A stretch of 64,000 bases of DNA from CAYQDB01 sp964416195 (GTDB lineage: Bacteria > Zixibacteria > MSB-5A5 > GN15 > FEB-12): assembly GCA_964416195.1 (NCBI GenBank), contig CAYQDB010000003.1:62001-126000 (forward strand), given 5' to 3'. Under the pieces are notes generated by a model, which was not told the origin of the DNA, made no database searches, and saw nothing but the letters and a program-made list of their open reading frames with translations. Position 1 is the first letter of the stretch. Each line of letters starts with the position of its first letter. The position numbers and the translations under genes are program-made. Positions 34,417 to 43,529 of the stretch are shown in pieces.

Positions 34417-36054
34417 ATGGAAACCCAAACTACTTTCATTGTATTTCTGGGGATTCTGGTTGTTGTTCTGTCCGTATTGCTTGTCGCGAGAGTGAGAAGA
34501 GAACGAAAGCGGATGGCGGCTCTGCAACGGATGAATCTTGCCGAGTTTGCGGACTTTTTGCGGACTAACAGCCTGGATGGGACGATTCAGGAGGTTGCCG
34601 GTAAGGTTTCTGATCTGTTGAAGAAGTCGTTTGGCTGTGAGTTGATACTTTTTTTGAGGAAGAAGCGCCGCTTTCTCGAACTCAACTACTTCCATGGGAT
34701 ACGCAGATTCAACCGGCAGGATTTTCGTCTTGTTTTCAGTCAACAACTGGCTCAGCACTTGCGGGAGAATTTCCTACCACAAGACATTCAACACCTAAAG
34801 GATGAGATGCCCCTTCCCTTCTACAAGAGACTTTGTGCTCTAAATGTGGATGTATATTTCCCTATTTTCTGGAGAGATAATCTGTACGGTCTCTATTTTA
34901 TTCGCAGTACAATTGAAACCAAGAGCCCTTCCTTCAGTCTCCTTATCGCGGGACTGGCCCAGTCGCTTTCGGTCGCTTATCACATCAAATGGCATGAGAC
35001 CCGTTATGGTAATCTGCAGAGGCAGTTGGACGATTTCAAAACTTCTTCCAAAAGAGATGCGAGGGCAAACGAGCGTTTCCACACCAATGTCCTGAAACTC
35101 GTGCGGCATCGCGACTCGGAGATAATTGTGCCGGAGCTGATAGGTTCTATCGGCGAGGACCTGTCAATGAGTCACATGGCGTACATGTACCAGGACAGGA
35201 AGGACACGACAAAGCTGCTACTCTTCCATGCGGGATTAACGCACGGTATTGACGTGCCTGACGGCGACACCTTCGGTGCTGTTCTGAAGGTCCTCGATAA
35301 CCGGAATCCGTCCACACTCGACGAACTGGCGGAAAAGGATACTGGCTTGAAAGACTGGGCAAGCAGTTTGAAAAAGAACGGATTGAAATATGCGACCTCC
35401 TTTCCTCTGTCGGTTAAACGGGCGGGTGTGCTGACTTGGAACGGACGAGAAACGCCGATAGCGGTGAGCCGGTACATTCAGGCTCTGAAGCCGCAGGTCG
35501 CCTATCTGATAGACAATGTAGAGTCATATAAGCGCCTGGAAGAGATGTCCTACACCGATAACCTTACCGGCTTGGCGAACCGGCGCTATTTCTCAAAACG
35601 ACTTGATGAGGAAATCAGCCGAGCCAAGCGGTACTCTCGCCAGCTGGCCTTGATTTTCTTTGACCTGGATGGTTTAAAGGCCACCAATGACCGCTATGGC
35701 CATCTTGCCGGCGACGCCATCTTGAAGCAAGTGGGGCAGATACTCAGAAGGAATGTGCGGGCCATTGATATTGTCGCTCGCTATGGGGGGGATGAGTTCT
35801 GCATTATCATGCCTGAAGCTGATGCTACGACTTGTCTCAGGTTTATGGACAGGCTCAAGGCCGAGGTCTCCAACTGGAAATTTGCCGTCGAGAGTGTATC
35901 AGAATCTGTTTCGTGTACAATATCTCAGGGAGGCGCGGTGTTTCCTCAACACGCCGATGACCCCAAGGGACTGGTCTTTGCGGCCGACATGGCGTTGTTG
36001 AAAGCGAAGGAGGCCGGTCGCAACACCTCGCTTCTGTATGACCCGGAAAGATAG
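34417..36054 (+). CDS. Membrane-anchored diguanylate cyclase (GGDEF)
   Basis: A 545-aa protein: one N-terminal membrane helix (FIVFLGILVVVLSVLLVARV), a GAF-like sensory region spanning roughly 40-350, and a C-terminal GGDEF domain (about 375-540) that makes cyclic di-GMP. The domain has SYTDNLTGLANRRYF, FFDLDGLKATNDRYGH and RYGGDEF (455-461), so the catalytic loop is intact. RAID (448-451) lies five residues before GGDEF, the position of the product-binding inhibitory site, so feedback inhibition is expected. No EAL or phosphodiesterase domain is present. It sits between a STAS signalling group and an exopolysaccharide operon, a classic output of cyclic di-GMP. Confidence 0.92.
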   Translation: METQTTFIVFLGILVVVLSVLLVARVRRERKRMAALQRMNLAEFADFLRTNSLDGTIQEVAGKVSDLLKKSFGCELILFLRKKRRFLELNYFHGIRRFNRQDFRLVFSQQLAQHLRENFLPQDIQHLKDEMPLPFYKRLCALNVDVYFPIFWRDNLYGLYFIRSTIETKSPSFSLLIAGLAQSLSVAYHIKWHETRYGNLQRQLDDFKTSSKRDARANERFHTNVLKLVRHRDSEIIVPELIGSIGEDLSMSHMAYMYQDRKDTTKLLLFHAGLTHGIDVPDGDTFGAVLKVLDNRNPSTLDELAEKDTGLKDWASSLKKNGLKYATSFPLSVKRAGVLTWNGRETPIAVSRYIQALKPQVAYLIDNVESYKRLEEMSYTDNLTGLANRRYFSKRLDEEISRAKRYSRQLALIFFDLDGLKATNDRYGHLAGDAILKQVGQILRRNVRAIDIVARYGGDEFCIIMPEADATTCLRFMDRLKAEVSNWKFAVESVSESVSCTISQGGAVFPQHADDPKGLVFAADMALLKAKEAGRNTSLLYDPER

Positions 36055-36131
36055 ATAAATACCCTCTACGTAGGCATTATTATGTACCGTATTAATCCTC
36101 GAAATGGCCGGGAGCTTGTGGAATTTGTTTC

Positions 36132-36159
36132 TAAATGAAAGCTATCGATATGCCGATTT
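36132..36159 (+). promoter_or_regulatory. Possible sigma-28-type promoter for the exopolysaccharide operon
   Basis: TAAATGAA (36132-36139), 12 bases, GCCGATTT (36152-36159). The -10 half matches six of eight positions of the sigma-28 consensus, and the spacing is one base longer than at fliC. It lies 33 bases before the first gene of the export operon. A chance match is possible. Confidence 0.4.
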
Positions 36160-36192
36160 TACTATAAGCCTTTTTGTGAAAGAGACTTAGAT

Positions 36193-37194
36193 ATGAATAG
36201 ACGTTTTATTGTGCTGGCTGTGCAGTCTGTGGTAGTATTGGCCTTGGCTGTTGTTGCGGTGATTCCCTGCTTTGCGGGTGAGTACGAGGTAGGGCCTGAG
36301 GATGTGCTGGAAATCAGGTTCTGGCAGGATCCAACTCTTAACTCCACTGTGCGAGTAGGGCAAGATGGTAAGATATCCCTTGACATTGTAGGCCAGATAG
36401 AGGCCGTGGGGAAAACAACCGCCCAGCTTCAGACCGATATCGTACGTCAGATGTCGCGTCTGAATAAGAGGATATCTCAGGTGGTGGTTCGTGTTGTTGA
36501 GTACAACTACCAGTATGTTTTTGTCTCGGGCCAGGTGAACGACCCGGGAAAGAAAACATTTGAAGAGGTCCCCGGTTTGTGGACGATCATAAATGAAGCC
36601 GGTGGTATTACTGAAGTGGGGGATTTGAGCCGCGTGACGATAATACGGGGTGGGAAAGAGGCCGGCAAAGTGGAAGTGGTCAATGTTGCCGAGGCCATTG
36701 CCACCGGCAGCCTGGACAAATTGCCCAAGATTCGTCGCCAGGATACTATTGAAATCCCACGGACACCGGTTGGATTGCCCTCCGGCGAACTTGCCCAAAG
36801 GGCCGAAAAAAAGAACCTGATTTACGTTGTGGGTGCAGTGAATAACCCTGGGCCGATTCAGTTTGAAGAGAATACAGATGTTCTTGAAGCTCTGGCGCTG
36901 GCCGGTGGCCCAACGGAGAATGCCGATCTGAAAAAGGTCAAAGTGGTCACGAAAGACGGCTATTACGGCCAATCTTTACAGGTGAATCTCAAGAAGTATT
37001 CGGAAACCGGCACGCCTGCGCGTTATATAATGCGCAGAGAAGATACATTTATTGTCCCTGCAAAAGGCCACGGGTTTCTCGGTGTCAACCTGGGTACAGT
37101 CGCCACGTTTGTGGGAGTTGTGGCATCAGCCATTTTTATTTATGACCAGGTTTCAAGTAATGATAGAACTCTAAGTTCGGAAGTTGCGAGATGA
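36193..37194 (+). CDS. Polysaccharide export outer-membrane protein (Wza-like)
   Basis: A 333-aa secreted protein with a signal peptide (VLALAVVAVIPCFAG), then a Poly_export domain (YEVGPEDVLEIRFWQDPTLNSTVRVGQDGKISLDIVGQIEAVGKT in outline) and two SLBB segments (VFVSGQVNDPGKKTFEEVPGLWTIINEAGG and IYVVGAVNNPGPIQFEENTDVLEALALAGG). A hydrophobic helix near the C-terminus (VNLGTVATFVGVVASAIFIY) would form the outer-membrane helical pore, as in Wza. No lipobox cysteine is obvious, unlike Wza; the cysteine in IPCFAG might serve but is not in a good context. Its stop overlaps the start of the Wzz-like gene (ATGA). Confidence 0.88.
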   Translation: MNRRFIVLAVQSVVVLALAVVAVIPCFAGEYEVGPEDVLEIRFWQDPTLNSTVRVGQDGKISLDIVGQIEAVGKTTAQLQTDIVRQMSRLNKRISQVVVRVVEYNYQYVFVSGQVNDPGKKTFEEVPGLWTIINEAGGITEVGDLSRVTIIRGGKEAGKVEVVNVAEAIATGSLDKLPKIRRQDTIEIPRTPVGLPSGELAQRAEKKNLIYVVGAVNNPGPIQFEENTDVLEALALAGGPTENADLKKVKVVTKDGYYGQSLQVNLKKYSETGTPARYIMRREDTFIVPAKGHGFLGVNLGTVATFVGVVASAIFIYDQVSSNDRTLSSEVAR

Positions 37195-38702
37195 GTTCGG
37201 CGGAAGCGGCGTCAAGAGAGAAGTCGATTGATATCAAAGAGGTTAAGGCGATTATTCTAAGGCGTAAGTGGCTAATAATCTTGCCCCTTATTATTGTAAC
37301 CGGTCTTGCATACGGCGGTTCACATTCACTCAAACCGGAATATAGATCCTCGACCATTATCTGGATTGACCGCCCTTCGAACGTTTCACGCGAGTTGATC
37401 AGTATCATCGGGACAGACCGAACCATGAGAGAAACGGGAGAGCAGCAACGCCGGAAGCTACAGGCCCTGCAAAATGAGATCACCTCGCAGGCATATCTTT
37501 ACCAGCTTATTCGCGATCTGGGGCTGGACAAAGATCCTGATATTGCCCGTCAGGCTGCGAGGATGCGAGAGGAGAATTCAGAGTTGAGCCTGGAGCAGCT
37601 CAAGTACCAGTTGCTGCTGGACAGGCTTCGCAAGCGAATTGACGTGGCCTTCGTCGGAACCGACCAGATCCGGCTGACGGTTGAATCGTTTGATCCTATT
37701 GAGGCTCGTGATATGGTTACCCGGCTGACAGAGATTATGGAGCAGGAGAAAACGAAGTACGAACTGGAGAAGATACTCGACAATCAATCGTTTGCCGATT
37801 TACAGCTACAAAAGACCGAATACTACTACCAGCAGGCGATTGATTCGCTTACCGCAGCTCAGTCGAGATTGACAAAACTTCAGTTGCCGGGAAATATCTC
37901 GTCGGAAAGCAACCGCCGGGAGATTCTGTCTGACATTGACAAGACCAAGCTGGAGATTTCCAACTTCATCAGCGAACAGAACAAACTCTCCACCAAGCTG
38001 GCGGAACTTCAGCTTGACAAGGCCCGCATAAAGTATACTGATACCATTGTTGAGCTCCGTACCGAGATCGACGGTCAGGTAGCGACATTTGCTGCCATGA
38101 TGGAGAAGTATGCCTGGAGCGAGCAGAACGTGATAAATGTCAATATCCGGCTTAATGACAACATGAAATACCTGGAACAGGAGCTGTCCGGAGCGGTCGA
38201 CGAGCAGTTTGCCTCTTATCCGGAGAACCAGCGTCAACTTTTGAAGCGTTATTTCATTGTCAAGGAGCACCTCGATATACTGAAGTCGAAGCGCAATCAG
38301 CTTCAGCTTTCTCTGAATAAGATTGATGAGCGTATTAACCAGTTGCCCAGGTTTCAGGCGGAACTGGCCGAGCTGGAGCGCAAGGTAGAAGATGCCCGCA
38401 AGTACCGCGATGCATTCCGTTCTGAGGAAGCTATAGTGTCTATTCTCTCGGAGCGCGCCAAGGATCGGACGAAATACAAAATTATTGAGCCGGCTCGGGT
38501 ACCACTGGCGCCATTCTGGCCTGATCGCAGAAAAATAGTCGCCATGGGAATCCTGCTGGGTCTGATGCTGGGAGGGGCGGCGGCTTTTCTGGCTGAAATG
38601 TTCGATCATTCTTTCAGGCGTGTTGAGGATATCCGTGAGGTGCTGCAGTTGCCGGTACTGGCTACAATTCCAAAAATTGAGAGACTAACATTTCGCAGGT
38701 AG
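37191..38702 (+). CDS. Chain-length determinant / polysaccharide co-polymerase (Wzz-like)
   Basis: A 503-aa inner-membrane protein with the PCP layout: an N-terminal membrane helix at about 28-45 (WLIILPLIIVTGLAYGG), a long periplasmic coiled coil (about 90-430) and a C-terminal helix at about 445-465 (IVAMGILLGLMLGGAAAFLAEM) preceded by the proline-rich EPARVPLAPFWPDRRK. A short cytoplasmic tail (RRVEDIREVLQLPVLATIPKIE) is the usual site of contact with the tyrosine kinase, encoded two genes downstream as a separate protein. Together with Wza it bridges the envelope for polysaccharide export. Confidence 0.88.
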   Translation: MSSAEAASREKSIDIKEVKAIILRRKWLIILPLIIVTGLAYGGSHSLKPEYRSSTIIWIDRPSNVSRELISIIGTDRTMRETGEQQRRKLQALQNEITSQAYLYQLIRDLGLDKDPDIARQAARMREENSELSLEQLKYQLLLDRLRKRIDVAFVGTDQIRLTVESFDPIEARDMVTRLTEIMEQEKTKYELEKILDNQSFADLQLQKTEYYYQQAIDSLTAAQSRLTKLQLPGNISSESNRREILSDIDKTKLEISNFISEQNKLSTKLAELQLDKARIKYTDTIVELRTEIDGQVATFAAMMEKYAWSEQNVINVNIRLNDNMKYLEQELSGAVDEQFASYPENQRQLLKRYFIVKEHLDILKSKRNQLQLSLNKIDERINQLPRFQAELAELERKVEDARKYRDAFRSEEAIVSILSERAKDRTKYKIIEPARVPLAPFWPDRRKIVAMGILLGLMLGGAAAFLAEMFDHSFRRVEDIREVLQLPVLATIPKIERLTFRR

Positions 38703-38706
38703 GAAA

Positions 38707-39828
38707 ATGGAGACTTATCGTCTGAAAAGCAAACTGGTCGAGAACGACAAGGAGTTTGTCATTCAGACCAGCAATGATGCCAACTTGGGGTCAATCCTTT
38801 CTACGGTCTACGTTGACGGGCAAGTGACGGACAAGGTGAGATGTCCCCATCCCCAGGAGATCAACCCCGAGGAAGTGTTGTCTTTGGTGAAGCTGACCCA
38901 TGAGGAACAGAAGAAGGAACTGGAGATTCTGCTGGATGCGTATCATAAGACGCTTACCGGGGGCAATGCGGATATGATGTGTCATCTGGGGACGGCTTTT
39001 TTCTACAAGCGTCTTTACATCGAGGCCAGAGAGCTGTTTAAGGCAGCCATCGCCCTGAATCAGGATTACCACCAAGCGTTCAACTATCTGGGTATGACAC
39101 AGCTTGCCCTTAATATGGTCCCCGATGCAATTGAGTCATGCAGTACTGCTGTGGAGAAACGTCCGGGATATGCTGACTATCGCAACAACCTGGGGGAGGC
39201 TTTCCTTGCGGATGGTTCGTGTCCGTTAGCTGTCACGGAACTGGAGGAGGCAATCCGTATTAATCTGTACTACGGGGACGCTTACTTCAATCTTGGTCTT
39301 GCGTTTGTTCTGCAAACTCTCAATGCCGAGGGTGACGTGTCCCGTGTCAACCTGCCGGCGAAAGCTATCGATTGCTTTAAGAAAGCCTCTTTGATATATC
39401 CCGATTATGACGCTAGTCTTCTGGAACAGGGAATGAGTGCGCTTCATCATTCTGGTCTCAAGACAGCTTTCCCGTTGTTTCTCAAAGTGCGTGAAGCGAA
39501 AAAAGAAAAACACCGTCGTGAGTTTGCAGCTTTCCATATGAAGTTCGTCATGTATCCGGACTGGGTGTCTGAGGAGGTTATTGTCGATAGGATACGGTTC
39601 CTGCAGGCAGAGATTGAAAAGAATCCGACATATGTTGACCTGTATACAGAGCTGGGCCGTTGCTTTCTGGAACACGCGAAGTTATCGTGGGGAAAGGGGA
39701 TTCAGCAGTATAAGAAAACCCTTGAAATAAACCCGTCGGTATCCAAAGCCCAGTACTACCTGGATCGGGCGGAACAAGAGTATGAAAATATACGTTCCGT
39801 ATTGAGTGAGATTACTGAAAAGAGCTGA
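38707..39828 (+). CDS. TPR protein of the exopolysaccharide operon
   Basis: A 373-aa cytoplasmic-looking protein. The first 85 residues form a separate, partly beta-rich segment (YRLKSKLVENDKEFVIQTSN, ILSTVYVDGQVTDKVRCPHP) that I do not recognise. TPR repeats follow from about 90 (CHLGTAFFYKRLYIEARELFKAAIALNQ, AFNYLGMTQLALNMVPDAIESCSTAVEK). The N-terminal motif 'sILSxxyvdGqv' hints at a ligand-binding domain reused in other FCB proteins. It lies five bases after the Wzz stop and six before the kinase gene, so it is a member of this operon, perhaps a scaffold for synthesis or export. Confidence 0.68.
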   Translation: METYRLKSKLVENDKEFVIQTSNDANLGSILSTVYVDGQVTDKVRCPHPQEINPEEVLSLVKLTHEEQKKELEILLDAYHKTLTGGNADMMCHLGTAFFYKRLYIEARELFKAAIALNQDYHQAFNYLGMTQLALNMVPDAIESCSTAVEKRPGYADYRNNLGEAFLADGSCPLAVTELEEAIRINLYYGDAYFNLGLAFVLQTLNAEGDVSRVNLPAKAIDCFKKASLIYPDYDASLLEQGMSALHHSGLKTAFPLFLKVREAKKEKHRREFAAFHMKFVMYPDWVSEEVIVDRIRFLQAEIEKNPTYVDLYTELGRCFLEHAKLSWGKGIQQYKKTLEINPSVSKAQYYLDRAEQEYENIRSVLSEITEKS

Positions 39829-39834
39829 TAGAGA

Positions 39835-40638
39835 ATGGTACGGAGACCTATCTCAATAGTGGATTTCTTTAATCTGGAGCTTCCCTTTGTGACGGAGTTT
39901 CGCCGATTGTTGCAGAAAGTTCGAAACGCCGAAACGGGTTCCGAACTGAAGGCGTTGCTTTTCACATCAGCTATGCTGTCCGAGGGCAAATCCACTGTGT
40001 GCGCCTTTCTGGCCCTGACCGCAGCCAGACACAAGGGACTGAAGACGCTGCTTATTGATTGCGATTTGCGACGGCCATCCATTCATAAGTTCTTTGCTAT
40101 TAGACGATCCCCCGGTCTGAGCGAGGTACTGCTGGGGGGGCTCAGCGCTGAAGACGCCGTCAGAAAGACTGATGTCGAGTCGCTGGATGTCATGACCGCC
40201 GGGGAAGTAACATCTCCACCTTCTGAGGTCTTTGATGCTGAGGCTGTCAGTCGTCTGGTTGACGAGATGAAGTTCTACTACGATTTAATCTTGGTAGATA
40301 CTGCTCCACTACTGCCTGTTTCGGACCCGATGCTTCTCGCCCCCAAGATGGACGGAATAGTTCTTGTAGTCAAAGCGGGAGCGACTCAGCGCGAGGTTGT
40401 TCACCGAGCGGTGGAGATTATAGATGCGAGCAGGCACAAAATCCTCGGCGTCGTGTTTAACAATATGAACAACAGCCTGCCATACTACTATGACTATAGC
40501 TACTATGGCTATGATTACAGTCCACCTCCTCGGAAACGAAGGAACTCCGCCGGGAAGAGAGCAGAACACACCGGGAGAAACAGCCGTAGAGCAGCAGAAG
40601 ACGGCCAGGCTACAGATAGCTTCGTGCGACGCTCGTGA
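39835..40638 (+). CDS. CpsD/CapB-type tyrosine kinase
   Basis: A 267-aa BY-kinase. Walker A is FTSAMLSEGKST (43-54), Walker A' is LLIDCDLRRPS (72-82) and Walker B is LILVDTAP (151-158). The C-terminal tail has eight tyrosines between residues 217 and 228 (YYYDYSYYGYDY), the autophosphorylation cluster typical of the family. The kinase is separate from its membrane activator, as in Firmicutes, and not fused to it as in Wzc. It should cycle phosphorylation with the Wzz-like protein to control polymer length. A basic, polar tail of about 35 residues follows the tyrosine cluster. Confidence 0.9.
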   Translation: MVRRPISIVDFFNLELPFVTEFRRLLQKVRNAETGSELKALLFTSAMLSEGKSTVCAFLALTAARHKGLKTLLIDCDLRRPSIHKFFAIRRSPGLSEVLLGGLSAEDAVRKTDVESLDVMTAGEVTSPPSEVFDAEAVSRLVDEMKFYYDLILVDTAPLLPVSDPMLLAPKMDGIVLVVKAGATQREVVHRAVEIIDASRHKILGVVFNNMNNSLPYYYDYSYYGYDYSPPPRKRRNSAGKRAEHTGRNSRRAAEDGQATDSFVRRS

Positions 40639-40651
40639 AGCGGTCTTACTC

Positions 40652-41518
40652 ATGGATCAGACTCCCAATCTTCTCACGGTAGACCTTGAAGAGTGGTTTG
40701 TCGTTGACATCCTGTCCGAGCGATTTACGCTTGACGATTGGGACAACCTTCCATCCACAGTGATAGAGAACACCCATCGACTCCTTGACCTCTTCAGGAA
40801 GCACAGCACAACGGCCACGTGGTTCGTTCTCGGCTGGACGGCGCAGAAGTATCCGCAGTTGATACGCGAGATATTTGATCAGGGGCATGAAATTGCCTGC
40901 CATAGTTACCGTCACCTTCGTGTCGACCGCATGGACCCCGATACATTTCGGAGAGATACCGAAATGGCTGTGGAAGCTATTTTCAAAGCGATCTATCTGA
41001 GACCTCTGGGCTACCGGGCTCCGAGCTGGTCGATAAACGATACCGTCCCTTGGGCTTTTGAGGTGCTGGCTGAGCTTGATTTCGAATACGACAGCTCAAT
41101 TTTCCCCATTAAGCATGACATCTATGGTGTGCCGGGCGGCCCGCGACATCCGTTCAAGATGCGTCTCGACAGCGGTCGGTCTCTGTATGAAATCCCGGCC
41201 TCGACCTACCGTTTGTTCGGGCGCAACATTCCGATTGCAGGAGGCGGGCACCTTCGCCATGCGCCCTACTGGTATTCACGGCGAATGATCAGAAAGCTCA
41301 ACCAGCAGGGACAGCCGGCGGTGGTCTATATACATCCCTGGGAAACTGATCCGAATCCGCCCCGTGTCGAGAGTCTGTCCAAACTTCAGAGATATCGCAG
41401 CTACGGGTCTACTTGGGTCATGCGACGCAAGCTTGAAAGACTGCTGACTGATTTCAGCTTTACTACCGTGTCCGAGTACATACGCCAGCAGAAAAGAAAG
41501 CGAATTGGTTTTCGGTAG
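40652..41518 (+). CDS. Polysaccharide deacetylase (XrtA/PEP-CTERM-associated type)
   Basis: A 288-aa NodB-fold deacetylase of the kind found in exopolysaccharide and exosortase loci. Motif 1 is LLTVDLEEWFVVD (residues 8-19), where relatives usually have VDVEDW; motif 2 is CHSYRH (83-88) with both metal-binding histidines; motif 3 is GYRAPSWS; near the end is VYIHPWETDPNPPRV, typical of the attached DUF3473 region. ATG 40652 is chosen because translation upstream of it overlaps the kinase gene in another frame and is not conserved in character. Length is normal for the family. The change from D to E at residue 14 may affect the metal site; whether the enzyme is active cannot be told. Confidence 0.87.
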   Translation: MDQTPNLLTVDLEEWFVVDILSERFTLDDWDNLPSTVIENTHRLLDLFRKHSTTATWFVLGWTAQKYPQLIREIFDQGHEIACHSYRHLRVDRMDPDTFRRDTEMAVEAIFKAIYLRPLGYRAPSWSINDTVPWAFEVLAELDFEYDSSIFPIKHDIYGVPGGPRHPFKMRLDSGRSLYEIPASTYRLFGRNIPIAGGGHLRHAPYWYSRRMIRKLNQQGQPAVVYIHPWETDPNPPRVESLSKLQRYRSYGSTWVMRRKLERLLTDFSFTTVSEYIRQQKRKRIGFR

Positions 41519-41672
41519 AGTGTCTTATCTCGTTCGCAGATATCCCCTCAACGGCAAAGCTACTGACAGGCCTTTGCCTGGATTACCAATCGTATTCTGA
41601 TCCCTTCGAGTCACAGTATCGATATGAGATCAGATCGCGGTGCGGAAAATGATGGTAGTTAAGAAAAACAGC

Positions 41673-41700
41673 TTGAACTCTGGTGAGATTCCAATATACT
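41673..41700 (+). promoter_or_regulatory. Sigma-70 promoter for purD
   Basis: TTGAAC (41673-41678), 16 bases, TATACT (41695-41700), giving a leader of about 25 bases before ATG 41732. It separates the purine genes from the exopolysaccharide operon. Confidence 0.6.
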
Positions 41701-41731
41701 AATAAATTGACATGAAACGTATTGGGTGAGT

Positions 41732-43012
41732 ATGAAAATTCTGGTTGTAGGTTCCGGGGGAAGAGAACATACCCTGGTCTGGAAGTTGAAGAAGTCAAAG
41801 AAAGTATCGAGGGTCTTTTGCGCTCCGGGTAATGCTGGGATTTCACAACATGCCCGGTGTATAAATATCAAGGCTGACAACATCAAGGGGCTGGTTGACT
41901 TTGTCTCAAAGAACAAGATCGGGCTCACCGTTGTCGGCCCGGAAGCCCCTCTGGCCCTGGGAATTGTGGATGAATTTCAGAAGCGGAAGTTGAAGATATT
42001 TGGGCCAAGTAAGAAAGCATCCCAAATTGAAAGCAGTAAAGTGTTTGCAAAACAATTCATGCGCAAACACCATATCCCCACCGCCGCCTTTAAGGATTTT
42101 TCCACCCCCGCGGAAGCAATCGGCTTTTGCAAAACTGTCGAGTTTCCGGTGGTTGTTAAGGCGGATGGCCTGGCTGCCGGGAAAGGAGTTTCAGTTGCCC
42201 GAAATGCCAAGGAAGCAACAAGGGCAATTGAGAACATAATGGTCAAGCGGTTGTTCGGCAATGCCGGTGACAGGATCATTGTGGAATCATTTCTCAGGGG
42301 GCAGGAAATATCTGTCATGGCCGTTACTGACGGCAAGATCGTCCATCCTTTTTTATCCAGTCAAGACCATAAACAGGCATACGATGGCGACAAGGGGCCA
42401 AATACCGGCGGTATGGGAGCTTACTGCCCCACCAGTTTCACTCCGCGCGAAGTGATGGCAGAGATCATTGAACAAATCCTCGTCCCAGCCGTCAGTGGTT
42501 TGAACAGGGAGGGTATCACGTATAGAGGTGTGTTGTACGCAGGACTGATGCTTACTGATACCGGCCCGAAAGTGCTGGAGTTCAATTGTCGGTTCGGCGA
42601 TCCAGAGACGCAAGTGGTCTTGCCGCTTTTGCGGACGGATATCTGCGACTTGATGATGGCGGTTGTTAACGGCAACCTGGGCTCAGCTCCGAAGCTTCAG
42701 TGGCGGCGTGAAACAGCGGCATGCGTTGTGATGGCATCGCGAGGTTACCCCGGCAAGTACCAGACAGGTGCCAGGATTAGCGGCCTTCAGGACTACTCCG
42801 AAGATGGCTGCCAGATTTTCCATGCCGGCACGGTCTTGAAAGGTAACCAGTGGACCACGGCAGGGGGGAGAGTCCTGGGTGTGATGGGTATGGACAAAAA
42901 TCTCAAGGGAGCCTTGAGTCGTGCCTACCGGGTTGTCAAGAAAATCAGGTTTAATGGGGCTATGTATCGGAGGGATATTGGCTTCCGAGCGGGGAGACCC
43001 ATACTAAGTTAA
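41732..43012 (+). CDS. purD: Phosphoribosylamine-glycine ligase
   Basis: ATP-grasp enzyme that joins glycine to 5-phosphoribosylamine, the second step of purine synthesis. The 426-aa product begins MKILVVGSGGREHTLVWKL and carries PVVVKADGLAAGKGV, IVESFLRGQEISVMA, the PDH loop as SSQDHKQAYDGDKGPNTGGMGAY, and LEFNCRFGDPETQVVLPLL. GTG 41726 would add two residues; ATG 41732 gives the conserved start. Length is normal. purE follows after nine bases. Confidence 0.97.
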   Translation: MKILVVGSGGREHTLVWKLKKSKKVSRVFCAPGNAGISQHARCINIKADNIKGLVDFVSKNKIGLTVVGPEAPLALGIVDEFQKRKLKIFGPSKKASQIESSKVFAKQFMRKHHIPTAAFKDFSTPAEAIGFCKTVEFPVVVKADGLAAGKGVSVARNAKEATRAIENIMVKRLFGNAGDRIIVESFLRGQEISVMAVTDGKIVHPFLSSQDHKQAYDGDKGPNTGGMGAYCPTSFTPREVMAEIIEQILVPAVSGLNREGITYRGVLYAGLMLTDTGPKVLEFNCRFGDPETQVVLPLLRTDICDLMMAVVNGNLGSAPKLQWRRETAACVVMASRGYPGKYQTGARISGLQDYSEDGCQIFHAGTVLKGNQWTTAGGRVLGVMGMDKNLKGALSRAYRVVKKIRFNGAMYRRDIGFRAGRPILS

Positions 43013-43021
43013 CGGTGTAAT

Positions 43022-43468
43022 ATGGCCCGAGTACTGATCATTATAGGTTCGAAATCCGACCAGGAGTACGCCAACCAGTGCCGTGAGCAGCTTGCCACGT
43101 TTAGGATAGAAGGCGCAGTTGAGATCTCATCGGCTCACCGGCATCCGGGCAAGACCGCTGAGTTGGTGGCAAAGGCCGAGAAAGAGGGTTTTGAGGTAGT
43201 TATCGCCATGGCCGGTCTTTCGGCGGCCCTGCCGGGGGTGGCTGCGGCACATACTAATTTGCCGGTTATTGGGGTTCCTCTTCCGGCTGCACTTGGTGGT
43301 ATGGATGCTCTTTTAGCAACGGTTCAGATGCCTCCCGGCATACCAGTGGCAACGGTGGCAATCGGTTCGCCCGGAGCAAAAAACGCCGCTGTCTTAGCGG
43401 CGCGGATTCTGGCGCTGAAATACCCTGAGATTAGAACCGAACTGGAAAAACACCGGGATTCCCTGTGA
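43022..43468 (+). CDS. purE: N5-carboxyaminoimidazole ribonucleotide mutase
   Basis: Catalyses the transfer of the carboxyl group from N5-CAIR to CAIR. The 148-aa protein begins ARVLIIIGSKSDQEYANQCREQL and has the catalytic signatures SAHRHPGKTAEL, VVIAMAGLSAALPGVAAAHTNLPVIGVPLPAALGGMDALLATVQMPPGIPVATVAIG in outline. The SAHR histidine is present, as in class I PurE. No purK lies in this window. Confidence 0.96.
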   Translation: MARVLIIIGSKSDQEYANQCREQLATFRIEGAVEISSAHRHPGKTAELVAKAEKEGFEVVIAMAGLSAALPGVAAAHTNLPVIGVPLPAALGGMDALLATVQMPPGIPVATVAIGSPGAKNAAVLAARILALKYPEIRTELEKHRDSL

Positions 43469-43529
43469 CGATACAGGATCTGATGAGAACGAGAAGTGTA
43501 GAATATAACAAAGCACTAAAGGAGACGTT

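Noticed and set aside
36187..36972. A 261-codon minus-strand ORF opposite the Wza-like gene
   Set aside because: The + strand gene has a signal peptide and SLBB motifs and overlaps the next gene in operon fashion; the minus ORF is a shadow.
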